Both the position numbers and the translations under genes were made by a program. From Halorhabdus tiamatea SARL4B (GTDB lineage: Archaea > Halobacteriota > Halobacteria > Halobacteriales > Haloarculaceae): a stretch of DNA of 64,000 bases. Below, piece after piece: positions 1 to 8,663 of the stretch. The stretch lies in NCBI RefSeq assembly GCF_000470655.1, contig NC_021921.1, positions 620,001 to 684,000 on the forward strand. Direction: 5' to 3'. The notes under the pieces are model-generated. The model was not told the origin of the DNA. It did not search any database and saw only the letters and a list, made by a program, of their open reading frames with translations. Position 1 is the first letter of the stretch. Each line of letters begins with the position of its first letter.

Positions 1-332
1 GGCGACTCCCGGCGAACAGATTCTTCGAGAAACGGGAGGATCGACTCCTCGAGGACCGTGCTGTCTCCGAGCCGCCGGTCCAACAGTGGCGCGTGAACGA
101 CGTTCTGCTCGCCGAACGCGGCCACGTAGCGATCCAGATTGTACTGGAAGCCGTCAGTTTCCGCACCGGGGACCAGACAGCAGACTCGCTGGATTCCACG
201 GTCGCGCATGAACTCGATCCAGGCTGAAACGGCCGTCTCGTGATCGACCGCCGAGTGCCAGCCCGGCGCGGCCGCCCCGTAGACGTACTCCTCTTCGGGG
301 GCAGCCGGCGCGAACCGATACGCGTCGTCCAT
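1..332 (-). CDS. dual-specificity protein phosphatase family protein, N-terminal part (runs off the window)
   Basis: About 110 N-terminal residues are visible, beginning MDDAYRFAPAAPEEEYVYGA. I recognise the start of a haloarchaeal protein of the protein-tyrosine/dual-specificity phosphatase family, with a conserved PGWHS stretch and then a hydrophobic strand VCCLVPG. The catalytic Cys-x5-Arg loop would lie beyond the left edge, so catalytic competence cannot be judged. An in-frame ATG seven codons upstream (base 353) is an alternative start; the downstream one is preferred because homologues that I recall begin at MDDAYRF. It is transcribed divergently from cofD. Family assignment is from recalled similarity, hence moderate confidence. 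Confidence 0.6.
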   Translation of the reverse strand, partial: MDDAYRFAPAAPEEEYVYGAAAPGWHSAVDHETAVSAWIEFMRDRGIQRVCCLVPGAETDGFQYNLDRYVAAFGEQNVVHAPLLDRRLGDSTVLEESILPFLEESVRRES

Positions 333-457
333 GTTTCTTCCAGTGAAACCCATAGCCTTGAGTGTATACCTCCGATTCTCAGGATTGAAAGCCGAAACGT
401 AGCTGCCGACCCCGCGGTGAGGACACGCTTAAGCGTTCCCTGGCCACAACTGGCAGT

Positions 458-1450
458 ATGGTCACGTTTCTGGCCGGCGGGACGGGGACACCGAAACTCC
501 TCGCCGGCACCGACGATGTCTTCACGCCCGCCGAGACGACCGTCGTCGCGAACACCGGCGACGACGTCGAACTCGGTGGGTTGCTGGTCTGTCCCGACGT
601 CGATACGTGTCTCTTTCAGGCGGGCGGAATACTTGATACGGACACCTGGTGGGGGATCGCCGAGGACTCGGCAGAGACCCACGAGTACGTTCGAACGCTG
701 AGTGAGCGGGCAGGACTTGACGGGGGTCCGCGATATCTCCCCGACGATCGACAGACTGCCGGCCGTGAACTCGCACGCTGGCGACGGTTCTCCGCGGTCG
801 GTGAGTTCATGCACATCGGCGACCGCGACCGGGCAATCCACGTCACGCGGACGAGCTTACTCGACGAGGGCCATTCGTTGACCGACGTGACCCGCATTCT
901 CGGCGACGCCCTCGGGGCCGACCGCGAGATCCTGCCGATGAGCGACGACCCAGTGGCCTCGATCGTCCACACGCCTGACGGGCCGATGCACTTCCAGGAG
1001 TTCTGGGTCGCCCACGACGGCGAGCCCCCTGTCGAATCCGTCGCGTTCCGGGGCGCGGAAGACGCGACGGCAACGGATGCGGTGCTCGATGCCCTTTCCG
1101 ACCCGGTCGTGATCGGCCCGTCGAACCCGATCACGAGCATCGGGCCGATGACGGCCATCGACGGGATCGCCACAGCGCTCCGGAAAACTCCCGTCGTCGC
1201 GGTCTCCCCGTTCGTCGAGGATCAGGTCTTCTCCGGCCCGGCGGCGAAACTGATGGCCGCAGAAGGGTTCGAAGCCTCGACAGCCGGGGTCGCCGAAGCC
1301 TACCCGTTCGTGGACGCGTTCGTTCTCGATGAGGCCGATCGAACCGACCTCGAGCGACCCACGATCCGGACGGAGACGACGCTCGACACCGAGGAAGACG
1401 CCGCCCGGGTCGCCCGTGCCGTTCGGGAAGCGCTGGAGGTGGTCACGTGA
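458..1450 (+). CDS. cofD: 2-phospho-L-lactate transferase CofD (coenzyme F420 biosynthesis)
   Basis: This cytoplasmic enzyme joins the activated lactyl (or phosphoenolpyruvyl) guanosine diphosphate donor to Fo, giving F420-0. The 330-residue length is normal for the family. The N-terminus has the CofD nucleotide-binding start [16 protein letters not shown], then NTGDD and a conserved [11 protein letters not shown] motif near residues 220-235, followed by [20 protein letters not shown], all typical of CofD. The stop codon overlaps the GTG start of the next gene by four bases (GTGA), so translational coupling with the dihydrouridine-synthase-like gene is likely. Haloarchaea use F420, so the function is expected. 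High confidence. Confidence 0.93.
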   Translation: MVTFLAGGTGTPKLLAGTDDVFTPAETTVVANTGDDVELGGLLVCPDVDTCLFQAGGILDTDTWWGIAEDSAETHEYVRTLSERAGLDGGPRYLPDDRQTAGRELARWRRFSAVGEFMHIGDRDRAIHVTRTSLLDEGHSLTDVTRILGDALGADREILPMSDDPVASIVHTPDGPMHFQEFWVAHDGEPPVESVAFRGAEDATATDAVLDALSDPVVIGPSNPITSIGPMTAIDGIATALRKTPVVAVSPFVEDQVFSGPAAKLMAAEGFEASTAGVAEAYPFVDAFVLDEADRTDLERPTIRTETTLDTEEDAARVARAVREALEVVT

Positions 1451-2235
1451 CGGGAGACGGACTGTTCCCGTTCGAACTGCGAGTTGCCGCCGCCAGCCTC
1501 AGTGGGGAGTCGGACGCCGAGTGGGCGAACGTAGCTGCCCCCTACGTCGGCGCAGCGTTTCTCGGCGGGCTCGCGATCGACGAGCCGACCCGAACGGCGG
1601 CCCGCGAGATGGTCGACGAACGCGATCGCGAGGAGTTTCTGCCCGCGGATCCACTCGCCTTCGCAGACGAACAGCTGGAAGCGCTGGCGGACGCGCCGCT
1701 CGTTGCCGGATTGAACGTCCGGGCCGCGTCGCCAGCGCCGATCCGAGACCTCGCGGGGGTCTGTGCCGATCACGACGCTATCTGTGAGATCAACGCTCAC
1801 TGCCGACAGGACGAACTGTGCGAGACGGGGGCCGGGCAAGCGTTGTTGTGCGAGCCGGACCGGCTGGCTGGCCAGGTCGAAGCTGCGGCGACGACCGGCG
1901 CGTCCGTCAGCGTGAAAGTCCGGACGGAAGTGGCCGGCGTCGATCTCCCGGCTGTCGCCCGGCGGATCGAGACGGCCGGGGCGGATGTGATCCACGTCGA
2001 TGCGATGGACAGCGAAGGCGTCGTCGCCGACATCGTCGCGGCGACGGACCTGTTCGTCATCGCCAACAACGGCGTCCGCGACCGGGAGACGGTTCGGGAG
2101 TATCTGGCGTACGGCGCGGACGCCGTCAGCGTCGGCCGACCGAGTGATCGTCCTGCCGTTCTTGAACGAGTCAAGGCGGCGACTGAGGCGTGGTTCGAGT
2201 CGGACGGGACAGCCACGACGGGGGCCACGCGATGA
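1447..2235 (+). CDS. tRNA-dihydrouridine synthase-like TIM-barrel flavoprotein
   Basis: The 262-residue product resembles archaeal members of the dihydrouridine synthase (Dus/MJ0144-like) family. The visible family blocks are [20 protein letters not shown] (the loop with the conserved Cys), the basic strand VSVKVRTEV, and the C-terminal phosphate-binding part [10 protein letters not shown]...[13 protein letters not shown]. The GTG start overlaps the cofD stop by four bases, and its TGA overlaps the ATG of the CitG-like gene, so the three genes form one tightly coupled operon. Whether it reduces tRNA uridines or has been recruited to a cofactor pathway cannot be told from sequence; the operon context leaves the second possibility open. 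Confidence 0.75.
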   Translation: MTGDGLFPFELRVAAASLSGESDAEWANVAAPYVGAAFLGGLAIDEPTRTAAREMVDERDREEFLPADPLAFADEQLEALADAPLVAGLNVRAASPAPIRDLAGVCADHDAICEINAHCRQDELCETGAGQALLCEPDRLAGQVEAAATTGASVSVKVRTEVAGVDLPAVARRIETAGADVIHVDAMDSEGVVADIVAATDLFVIANNGVRDRETVREYLAYGADAVSVGRPSDRPAVLERVKAATEAWFESDGTATTGATR

Positions 2236-3074
2236 CGCGAACGATCGCCCAGCAGGCCGAACTCGCGTTGCTGCTGGAGGTCGCGACGACGCCCAAGCCG
2301 GGCAACGTCGACCGCCACCGCGATCACGACGACCTCCGGTTCGAGCACTTCCTCGCGGGGGCCGTGGGCGCGAGCGAGGGGCTCGAAGACCTGGCCGACC
2401 CCGACGGGCCGCCGATCGGGACGGCCTTCGAGCGGGCAGTCGAAGGCATGAACGGGCAGTCCGGCGGCAACACCCAGTTCGGCGGCCTCCTGTTGCTCGC
2501 GCCGCTGGTCCGGGCCGCCGCGCTGGGAAAAGTGACACCGGAGCGGGCTACAGCTGTCGCCGAGGGGACTGGCGTCGAGGACGCTGCCGGGTTCTATCGC
2601 GCGTTCGAGCACGTCGACGTCGCCGTCGCCGACCCGCCCGACGACATGGACGCCCTGGACGTTCGTCGTGGGAGCGATGCCGTGCCCGATATTCGCGAGC
2701 GCAATCTTTCGCTGTTCGACATACTGGCCCGCTCGGCTGACCACGACGGCATCGCCCGCGAGTGGACGAACGGGTTCGCGCGGACCTTCGACGCCGCGGA
2801 GCGGCTCGTGAATCGCGACGGACCGCTCCTCGATCGTGCCGCCGCCGTGTTCCTCGATCTGCTCGCCGCGGAGCCAGACACCTTCGTCGCGATCAACCAT
2901 GGAGCGGAGACGGCCGAAGACGTCCGCGAGCGGGCCGAGGCCGCCCGAGACGGCGACACCGATCCCGAGACGCTCGCCGAGGAACTACTCGCCGAGGGGA
3001 TCAACCCGGGGACGACAGCCGACATTCTCGCCGGCGGGCTGTTCGTCGCTCTCGAACGGGGGACGGAGGTATGA
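2232..3074 (+). CDS. CitG/MdcB-like triphosphoribosyl-dephospho-CoA synthase family protein
   Basis: The 280-residue protein has the family hallmarks: KPGNVDRHRDHDD near residue 20 (the conserved KPG-x-V-x-R element) and GMNGQSGGNTQFGGLLLLAPL in the middle, then INPGTTADILAGGLF at the C-terminus (nucleotide/phosphate contacts of the family). Bacterial CitG and MdcB make the prosthetic-group precursor of citrate or malonate lyases, but no lyase gene is seen here. Archaeal relatives occur with DUF447 genes, as here. The ATG at 2232 overlaps the preceding stop and gives [17 protein letters not shown], a normal family start. Family call is strong; the substrate is unknown. Confidence 0.8.
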   Translation: MTRTIAQQAELALLLEVATTPKPGNVDRHRDHDDLRFEHFLAGAVGASEGLEDLADPDGPPIGTAFERAVEGMNGQSGGNTQFGGLLLLAPLVRAAALGKVTPERATAVAEGTGVEDAAGFYRAFEHVDVAVADPPDDMDALDVRRGSDAVPDIRERNLSLFDILARSADHDGIAREWTNGFARTFDAAERLVNRDGPLLDRAAAVFLDLLAAEPDTFVAINHGAETAEDVRERAEAARDGDTDPETLAEELLAEGINPGTTADILAGGLFVALERGTEV

Positions 3075-3667
3075 GCGATCCCTGGCCGGTTGAACTGCGG
3101 GGAATCACCGAGTCAGTCGTGACGACGCTCGGCCCCGACGGATCGTATAACGTCGCCGCGCTGGGGCTGTCGGCCGGCGATCCAGTCACAGCGACGACCT
3201 GGGGCCAGACGCGAACCCGCCGGAACTTCGAACGGGAAGGTGAGGGATACGTCCAGTTCACGCGCGACCCGGTGGATTTCGTCGAAGCGGCGTTGACCGT
3301 CTGGGAGGCGGACGAACCGATCCTCCCGACAGCCGACGCCTGGGCGAAGGTGGCGGTTGAGCACCGCGAGGCCGACACGGAAGACGGGACGGAGTGGGTG
3401 GAGTGGACACTCGAACCGATCGAGTCGGCAGTCGAACGCGAGACGGTACCCACGACGAACCGAGGGTACGCCGCCGTGATCGAGGCGACAGTCGCGGCGT
3501 CACGACTCGACGTCCCGGCCTACGACGACGATCGCCTCGCGGCGCGGCTCGCCTATTTCGCGGCCGTCATCGAGCGGTGTGGCGGCGAGCGCGAGCAGGT
3601 CGCGTGGGAGCGCCTGGAGACGACTGTCGACCTCCCGGCGGTAGCCCGGCAATTCGAATCCTTTTAG
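3071..3667 (+). CDS. DUF447 family protein (flavin-reductase-like fold)
   Basis: The 198-residue protein begins WPVELRGITESVVTTLGPDG, the typical opening of archaeal DUF447 proteins, which have a split-barrel FMN-binding-like fold. ATTWGQTRTRRNFEREGEG and YVQFTRDPVDFVEAAL are further family blocks. Its ATG lies four bases inside the CitG-like gene, continuing the overlap chain that starts with cofD. As far as I recall, CitG-like and DUF447 genes also occur together in methanogens and in methylotroph tetrahydromethanopterin gene clusters, which hints at a role in pterin or flavin-type cofactor chemistry; that is inference. Confidence 0.78.
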   Translation: MSDPWPVELRGITESVVTTLGPDGSYNVAALGLSAGDPVTATTWGQTRTRRNFEREGEGYVQFTRDPVDFVEAALTVWEADEPILPTADAWAKVAVEHREADTEDGTEWVEWTLEPIESAVERETVPTTNRGYAAVIEATVAASRLDVPAYDDDRLAARLAYFAAVIERCGGEREQVAWERLETTVDLPAVARQFESF

Positions 3668-3691
3668 GCCCCGAGTCGGCAACGGACCTGT

Positions 3692-3883
3692 ATGGCTATC
3701 AAACCCGCCTACGTCAAGAAGACCGGGACGATCCTGCTGGAGCGGTATCCGCGGGCGTTCTCGGCGGACTTCGAGCACAACAAGGACGTCGTCGAGGAAC
3801 TCACCAACATCGAATCGAAAGGCGTACGCAACCGCATCGCCGGCTACGTAACTCACAAGCAGGGCTCGGCCGTCGAAGCCTGA
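3692..3883 (+). CDS. rps17e: 30S ribosomal protein S17e
   Basis: The 63-residue protein MAIKPAYVKKTGTILLERYP and the following FSADFEHNKDVVEEL and SKGVRNRIAGYVT blocks match the archaeal/eukaryotic S17e family over the full length, which is normal for archaea. It sits 24 bases after the DUF447 gene in the same direction and may share its transcript. Ribosomal small-subunit component; no unusual features. Confidence 0.95.
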   Translation: MAIKPAYVKKTGTILLERYPRAFSADFEHNKDVVEELTNIESKGVRNRIAGYVTHKQGSAVEA

Positions 3884-3971
3884 AGCGGGGCTCGGACTCT
3901 CCTGGTCGAGTCGCTCGCGTGGACGTATATTTTCTCCCGGATATGTATCCAGCGCCGTACTGGCGTGTCTG

Positions 3972-5159
3972 TCAGTACATCGCCGCGAGCAGCGGCCGAG
4001 TAAGTGCCGAATTGACGAGCAAGAGATACGCACCGAACGCGAGTGCTGGTACCCAGACCGATCGCGTTCGCTCGTACCCGATCGACGCGGCAGCCGCGAC
4101 GGCCATGATGCCCACTATCCGCGAGACGGCAACAATCGAGTAGCCCCGAACGACGCCGACGAGTACGAACGCAACCGAGACGATCATCGCCGCGGCCACG
4201 CCCGCATGGACCGTCGTCACTGTGTCGTCCAGTCGCGACTGGAGCGTTCCAATCCCACGCGCGAACAGCCAGGCGGCAGCGACACCGACGACGACCGCTC
4301 CGATAACCCGGCCATTCGATCCCACGAACGGAATCGAGGCCATCGGCCCCTGTCGGAAGACGGTGATCGAATAGAGTTCGATGCTGGCCCAGGCCCGGAC
4401 GGGGAAGAGTACCGTCACCGCCGCCACCGCCTGGGCAGGCCCTGAAATCAGGCCCAACCGCCCCTGGATCGCAGCGTTGTAGAGGAGTGCGTACCCGACG
4501 CCGCCGAGTATCCCGGTGATGACGACGCTATGGAGGACACTGGCCGGCCCGATCCGCGACTGGAAAACCGACTCGAACACGTCGGTGTAGACAGTCCCGA
4601 GACCGATCAGGACAGCCCCGCCAGCCAAGACGGCGAGAAGAGTAACACCGAAGACGCTCGCCAGCGCGTCGCCGTCAGGCATCGACACCCCGATGGGTAC
4701 GTCGCGATACTGGATGTATCCGAGTGCGAAGGCGACCATCGTGACGGGGCCTGCGAGGTCGACGGCGATTGGCGCGACCGAGCGTTGGATCGGGTCGATT
4801 GCGACGTATGCGAGGACGAATACGGCCGCAACAATCGTCCCGGTGATCGTGAACAGATCGGGTGCGTCTATCCGGTCGAGCCGATCGACCCTGCCGCGCG
4901 CCAGGGCGTAGCCGACACCGAGCGCTCCCAGCACGAGGACGGCGTAGACGAACGAAAGGAGGATGCGGCCGGTGAACGCACTCGCGACACCGATGACAGG
5001 CTCGGCGGTCGGCGGTACCCGAGCGAGGTGCTCAAGGACGCGCCGCAATGCCGTCCCGAGAACGACGACGGCACCCAGCAGGACTACCACGCCACCGTAC
5101 TCGACGAGCGACGAACGGGCGTCGATCGAACGCGATCGCTGGAGGGGACGATCGGTCAT
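3972..5159 (-). CDS. polytopic membrane protein, unknown function
   Basis: The 395-residue protein begins MTDRPLQRSRSIDARSSLVE and then alternates hydrophobic segments with short loops; I count roughly ten to eleven membrane spans, starting at GGVVVLLGAVVVLGTALRRV. Loops carry Arg-rich cytoplasmic edges (RGRVDRLDRIDAP). No transporter signature or catalytic motif was recognised. The nearer ATG (5159) is preferred over one eleven codons upstream because it follows the first hydrophobic helix closely and avoids an odd His/Pro leader. It converges on rps17e and stands alone. It could be a haloarchaeal-specific DUF protein. Confidence 0.7.
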   Translation of the reverse strand: MTDRPLQRSRSIDARSSLVEYGGVVVLLGAVVVLGTALRRVLEHLARVPPTAEPVIGVASAFTGRILLSFVYAVLVLGALGVGYALARGRVDRLDRIDAPDLFTITGTIVAAVFVLAYVAIDPIQRSVAPIAVDLAGPVTMVAFALGYIQYRDVPIGVSMPDGDALASVFGVTLLAVLAGGAVLIGLGTVYTDVFESVFQSRIGPASVLHSVVITGILGGVGYALLYNAAIQGRLGLISGPAQAVAAVTVLFPVRAWASIELYSITVFRQGPMASIPFVGSNGRVIGAVVVGVAAAWLFARGIGTLQSRLDDTVTTVHAGVAAAMIVSVAFVLVGVVRGYSIVAVSRIVGIMAVAAAASIGYERTRSVWVPALAFGAYLLLVNSALTRPLLAAMY

Positions 5160-5283
5160 ACGGGGACAAATCACGGGATCGTGCAAATGCATTTATGTTC
5201 GGGCTGAGGGCTGCGACGGGCAGTCGCGACCGCCCACCGGCGATCCAAACAGTTTTGACCCGTCCTCGCCCAATCCTCCAGTC

Positions 5284-6321
5284 ATGCCAGTAAACGTCGG
5301 AATTCTGGGTGCGACCGGGGCCGTGGGCCAGCGACTCGTCCAGCTGCTCGACCCGCATCCGGACTTCGAGATCGCCGCGCTGACTGCAAGTGAGGACAGC
5401 GCCGGCACGTCGTATCGCGAGGCAGCCAAGTGGCGCATCGACACGCCGATCCCCGGCCACGTCGCCGAGATGACTGTCGGGGCGACCGAGCCCGAGGCCG
5501 TTCCCGACGACATCGATCTGCTGTTCTCCTCGTTGCCCTCCTCGGTCGGCGAGGCCGTCGAACCCGACTTCGCCGAGGCGGGCTACGTCGTCTCCTCGAA
5601 CTCCTCGAACTTCCGGACGGACCCGGACGTCCCGCTCACTATCCCCGAAGTCAATCCGGACCACGTCGACTTGATCGACGTCCAGCGTGAGCAGCGCGGG
5701 TGGGACGGCGCACTCCTGAAGAACCCCAACTGCTCGACGATCACGATGGTCCCGCCGCTGGCCGCCCTCGAGGAGGCCTTCGGCGTCGAGCGCGTCGACG
5801 TCTCGACGCTGCAGGCCGTCTCCGGAGCGGGCTACTCGGGCGTCACCTCGATGGAGATCATCGACAACGCCATCCCCCACATCGGCGGCGAGGAGGCAAA
5901 GATGGAGACCGAATCCCGCAAGCTCTTAGGCGAGTTCGACGGGACCGAGGTGGAGTGGCTCGAGGCCGACGTCGCCGCCTCGTGCAACCGGATTCCGACG
6001 CTCGACGGCCATCTCGAGAACGTCTGGGCAGATCTCGCAATGGACGTCAGCGCCGAGGAGGCCGCCGAAGCGATGGCGACCTATCCCTCCGCGGACCTCC
6101 ACAGCTCGCCAGACCCGCTGATCAAGGTCTTCGAGGAACCCGACCGACCCCAGCCCCGACTCGATCGCAACCGCGAGGACGGGATGCAGATCAGCGTCGG
6201 CGGGATCCAGGAAACCGAGACCGGGATCCAGTTCAACACCCTCGCACACAACACCCTCCGTGGGGCGGCCGGTGCGAGCATCCTCAACGGCGAGTTGCTC
6301 CTCGAGAAGGGCTACATCTGA
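5284..6321 (+). CDS. asd: aspartate-semialdehyde dehydrogenase
   Basis: Reduces aspartyl phosphate to aspartate semialdehyde with NADPH, the branch point to lysine, threonine, methionine and isoleucine. The 345-residue protein has the dinucleotide-binding GILGATGAVGQRLVQLL at the N-terminus, the catalytic Cys150 in KNPNCSTITMVPPL, and SGAGYSGV plus the substrate-binding CNRIPTLDGH region expected of the archaeal/fungal-type enzyme. The ATG at 5284 is chosen because the Rossmann strand starts at residue 4; upstream in-frame codons do not resemble the family. Homoserine dehydrogenase, the next enzyme on the threonine/methionine branch, lies elsewhere in the window (32.8 kb). Confidence 0.95.
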   Translation: MPVNVGILGATGAVGQRLVQLLDPHPDFEIAALTASEDSAGTSYREAAKWRIDTPIPGHVAEMTVGATEPEAVPDDIDLLFSSLPSSVGEAVEPDFAEAGYVVSSNSSNFRTDPDVPLTIPEVNPDHVDLIDVQREQRGWDGALLKNPNCSTITMVPPLAALEEAFGVERVDVSTLQAVSGAGYSGVTSMEIIDNAIPHIGGEEAKMETESRKLLGEFDGTEVEWLEADVAASCNRIPTLDGHLENVWADLAMDVSAEEAAEAMATYPSADLHSSPDPLIKVFEEPDRPQPRLDRNREDGMQISVGGIQETETGIQFNTLAHNTLRGAAGASILNGELLLEKGYI

Positions 6322-6383
6322 CGGCGGTTCACTCGGCGACGCCTGATCACAACTACTTCGTAGACGCCACCCGCAGTTGAGAT

Positions 6384-6785
6384 ATGGCCGATCGAAAACG
6401 CGTCCGGTTCGTCATCGGCGCGATCGCGACCGCCGGACTCGTCGGCGTCTCGCTGTTCACTGACCTCGACGACCCCGTCATCCTTGGGGCCGTCGTGCTC
6501 GCGTACTTCGGCGTGATCTACGGCGGGACGAACCTGTATCTGTACCTTCGCGACGAGCAGGCGATGGCGATGAGCGGACGAGTCCGGTTCTTGGCGGCCC
6601 TCCTCGCACTCCTGGCGCTGGGCGCGATCAGCGAGTTCGGTCCAGCGGGAGAAATAGCCGGATTCGACGTCGACGCCGTCCTCGCCTGGTTCGGGCTCGC
6701 GATCCTCGTCGTCTTCGGCGCATTGACCGTCCGTGATCGGTATCTGGCCGGGCGACGCACCGAGTTTCGGGAGGAGCGGCCCTAG
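6384..6785 (+). CDS. small four-helix membrane protein, unknown function
   Basis: The 133-residue protein has four predicted membrane segments: VRFVIGAIATAGLVGVSLF, VILGAVVLAYFGVIYGG, VRFLAALLALLALGAISEF and VLAWFGLAILVVFGALTV, with a charged C-terminal tail RRTEFREERP. Similar small haloarchaeal proteins are common but I cannot name a family. It starts 62 bases after asd in the same direction. No catalytic motif seen. Confidence 0.7.
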   Translation: MADRKRVRFVIGAIATAGLVGVSLFTDLDDPVILGAVVLAYFGVIYGGTNLYLYLRDEQAMAMSGRVRFLAALLALLALGAISEFGPAGEIAGFDVDAVLAWFGLAILVVFGALTVRDRYLAGRRTEFREERP

Positions 6786-6803
6786 AAAACAGCGATCTGA
6801 CGT

Positions 6804-7784
6804 TCAGGCGACTCTGTTTTCGAGTTCGTCGCGATCACCGTCCGCGAGGATCTGCTCGACGTTCGGCGCGACGATGTCGGCCAGTCGCTCGTAGTACTCG
6901 GGCGTGTGCCCGGAGACGTGGGGCGTGATGAGGACGTTCTCGAAGTCCCACAGCGGGTGGTCGTTGGGGAGCGGTTCGGGGTCGGTCACGTCCAGGGCCG
7001 CCCCGCGGAGGTGGTTCTGACGGAGCGCGGCGAGGAGAGCGTCCGTATCCACGATCGGTCCGCGGGCGACGTTGACGAGCACCGCCGAGGGCGGCAGCGT
7101 CTTGAGTTCGTCGGCACCGATCAGCCCGCGCGTCTCCTCGGTGAGCGGGCTGGCGACGGCGACGTACTCCGCGCCGACGAGTGCCTCGTGGATCTCGTCG
7201 AGTCCATAGACCTCGTCGGTCGGTCCCCCCTTTTCAGGGGTGTAGCGGACGCCGACGGTCGTCACGTCGAACCCTTCCAGGCGTTCGACGATCGTCTGTC
7301 CGATCGCGCCCATCCCCACGATCACGACCCGGCTCCCGGTGAGTTCCGACGACTGGAAGTGTCGCCACTCGTGGCGGTCCTGCTGGCGACGGGCGCGCCC
7401 GAAGTTTCGGGCGATCGAGAGGAACGCACCGACGACGTGCTCGGCGATGTTCGGACCGTGGACGCCCGCGGCGTTGGTGACGGCGATGCCCCGATCGGCG
7501 AACGTCTCAAGCGGGAGGTGTTCGTAGCCCGCGTACATGCAGGCGAACAGTTCGAGCGCCTCGGCACGGTCGAGTAGCTCCTGCCGGAAGTGCCCGCCCG
7601 AGACGACCGGCGCGTCGGTCACCATCGCCCGCTCCTCGGCCGGCGTCTGGGCCGTCCGGACGGTCACTTCGTCGGGCAGGCGATCCCGGAGCGCGTCGGC
7701 GTAGGCAGCCCCTGGAATCCCGTGCGGTTTTTGGCGTAACACGAGAACGTCGGGGCGCTCGGGACTCACGTCTCTGTCCTCCAT
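6804..7784 (-). CDS. D-isomer-specific 2-hydroxyacid dehydrogenase
   Basis: NAD(P)-dependent oxidoreductase of the D-lactate/phosphoglycerate dehydrogenase superfamily. The 326-residue protein shows the coenzyme-binding GMGAIGQTIVERL, the catalytic Arg in VNVARGPIVDTDAL, the Glu in DPEPLPNDHPLW and the catalytic His in ITPHVSGHTPEYY, in the right order and spacing. The ATG at 7784 (MEDRDVSPERPDVLVLRQKP) is chosen; an in-frame extension of 59 codons upstream is Arg/Ser-rich and is not coding-like. The substrate cannot be assigned; it is shorter than SerA and lacks an ACT domain, so it is probably not the serine-pathway enzyme. Confidence 0.88.
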   Translation of the reverse strand: MEDRDVSPERPDVLVLRQKPHGIPGAAYADALRDRLPDEVTVRTAQTPAEERAMVTDAPVVSGGHFRQELLDRAEALELFACMYAGYEHLPLETFADRGIAVTNAAGVHGPNIAEHVVGAFLSIARNFGRARRQQDRHEWRHFQSSELTGSRVVIVGMGAIGQTIVERLEGFDVTTVGVRYTPEKGGPTDEVYGLDEIHEALVGAEYVAVASPLTEETRGLIGADELKTLPPSAVLVNVARGPIVDTDALLAALRQNHLRGAALDVTDPEPLPNDHPLWDFENVLITPHVSGHTPEYYERLADIVAPNVEQILADGDRDELENRVA

Positions 7785-7995
7785 CGGGCACTCTCGGTAG
7801 CTTCGCGCATGATTCAGTGATCGGACGGCGACGGCAAAAAGGGTAGCGCGTGCGGACCGGGCGGGCGTCGAACGGTCGTGACCCGCCGTTCGTGAGAATA
7901 GTACAGAGCGACACTCAAACCCGAGAATAAACGATCGTGAACGGTTCGAACGGACGGTCACCTATAGGACGATCCCGGTGGGAAGTGAGACTGAC

Positions 7996-8601
7996 ATGGG
8001 TGTCTCAGTATCGATTCTCGTCGTCGAAGACGACCCGGATCTGCGGAGCCTCCACCGTCTCTGGCTTGCCGAGGACTACGACGTCCAGGCAGTCGCCGAC
8101 GGCGAGTCCGCCCTCGAGCACGCAGACGGGACCGTCGACGTCGTGTTGCTGGACCGAGACCTGCCTGGCATAGACGGAGATACCGTCGCTCGCAGACTCG
8201 ACAGCAACGGATTCCGGGGTTCGATCGCCATGGTGACCGGCCAGGCACCCGATCCGTCCGTCGCGACCCTCCCGATCGAGGACTACGTCACGAAACCGGT
8301 CGACGCGGGCGAACTTGGTGCAGTCGTCGACCGGTTGATCGCTCGTCGTGCGGTACCGCCATCAGTACAGACCCTGTTCGGGTTGCTCACGCGACGCGCT
8401 CGCCTGGAAGCCAGTCTCGATCCGGGCCACCTTGCGGACAGCGACTCCGTCGAGGAACTCACCCAGCGAATCGACGGCGAGTGGGAGACCGTGAGAGCGG
8501 AAACACCGGCGGCGCAAGTGCTGTCTATGGCCGAAGAGTGTCTGCCGCCAGTCGTCGACTGGGGGCGGCCAGCCGAAGTCGTGAGTCGGATCGAGCAGTA
8601 A
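7996..8601 (+). CDS. response regulator with receiver and HalX domains
   Basis: The 201-residue protein has an N-terminal receiver domain: ILVVEDDPDLRSL (acidic pocket), VVLLDRDLPGIDGD with phosphoacceptor Asp53, and the conserved Lys in YVTKPVDAGELG. The C-terminal about 75 residues match the haloarchaeal HalX domain, ending around VDWGRPAEVVSRIEQ. Such proteins take phosphoryl groups from histidine kinases; HalX has no recognised DNA-binding motif. The start MGVSVSILVVE is favoured over an ATG six codons upstream because it places the first beta strand at residue 5. No partner kinase is adjacent. Confidence 0.88.
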   Translation: MGVSVSILVVEDDPDLRSLHRLWLAEDYDVQAVADGESALEHADGTVDVVLLDRDLPGIDGDTVARRLDSNGFRGSIAMVTGQAPDPSVATLPIEDYVTKPVDAGELGAVVDRLIARRAVPPSVQTLFGLLTRRARLEASLDPGHLADSDSVEELTQRIDGEWETVRAETPAAQVLSMAEECLPPVVDWGRPAEVVSRIEQ

Positions 8602-8663
8602 ACGCGACAGTTGACCCGGATCGAGGACAGGACTTTTAAGAGTACCCGGGTCAGGATTGGGGT

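Noticed and set aside
1300-2538. Long minus-strand open frame (412 codons) opposite cofD and the Dus-like gene
   Set aside because: Arg/Pro-rich shadow frame created by high third-position GC; no family similarity, while the plus strand codes for recognised overlapping genes.
5032-5880. Minus-strand frame opposite the asd gene
   Set aside because: Lies across the divergent intergenic region and asd; no start context and no similarity.
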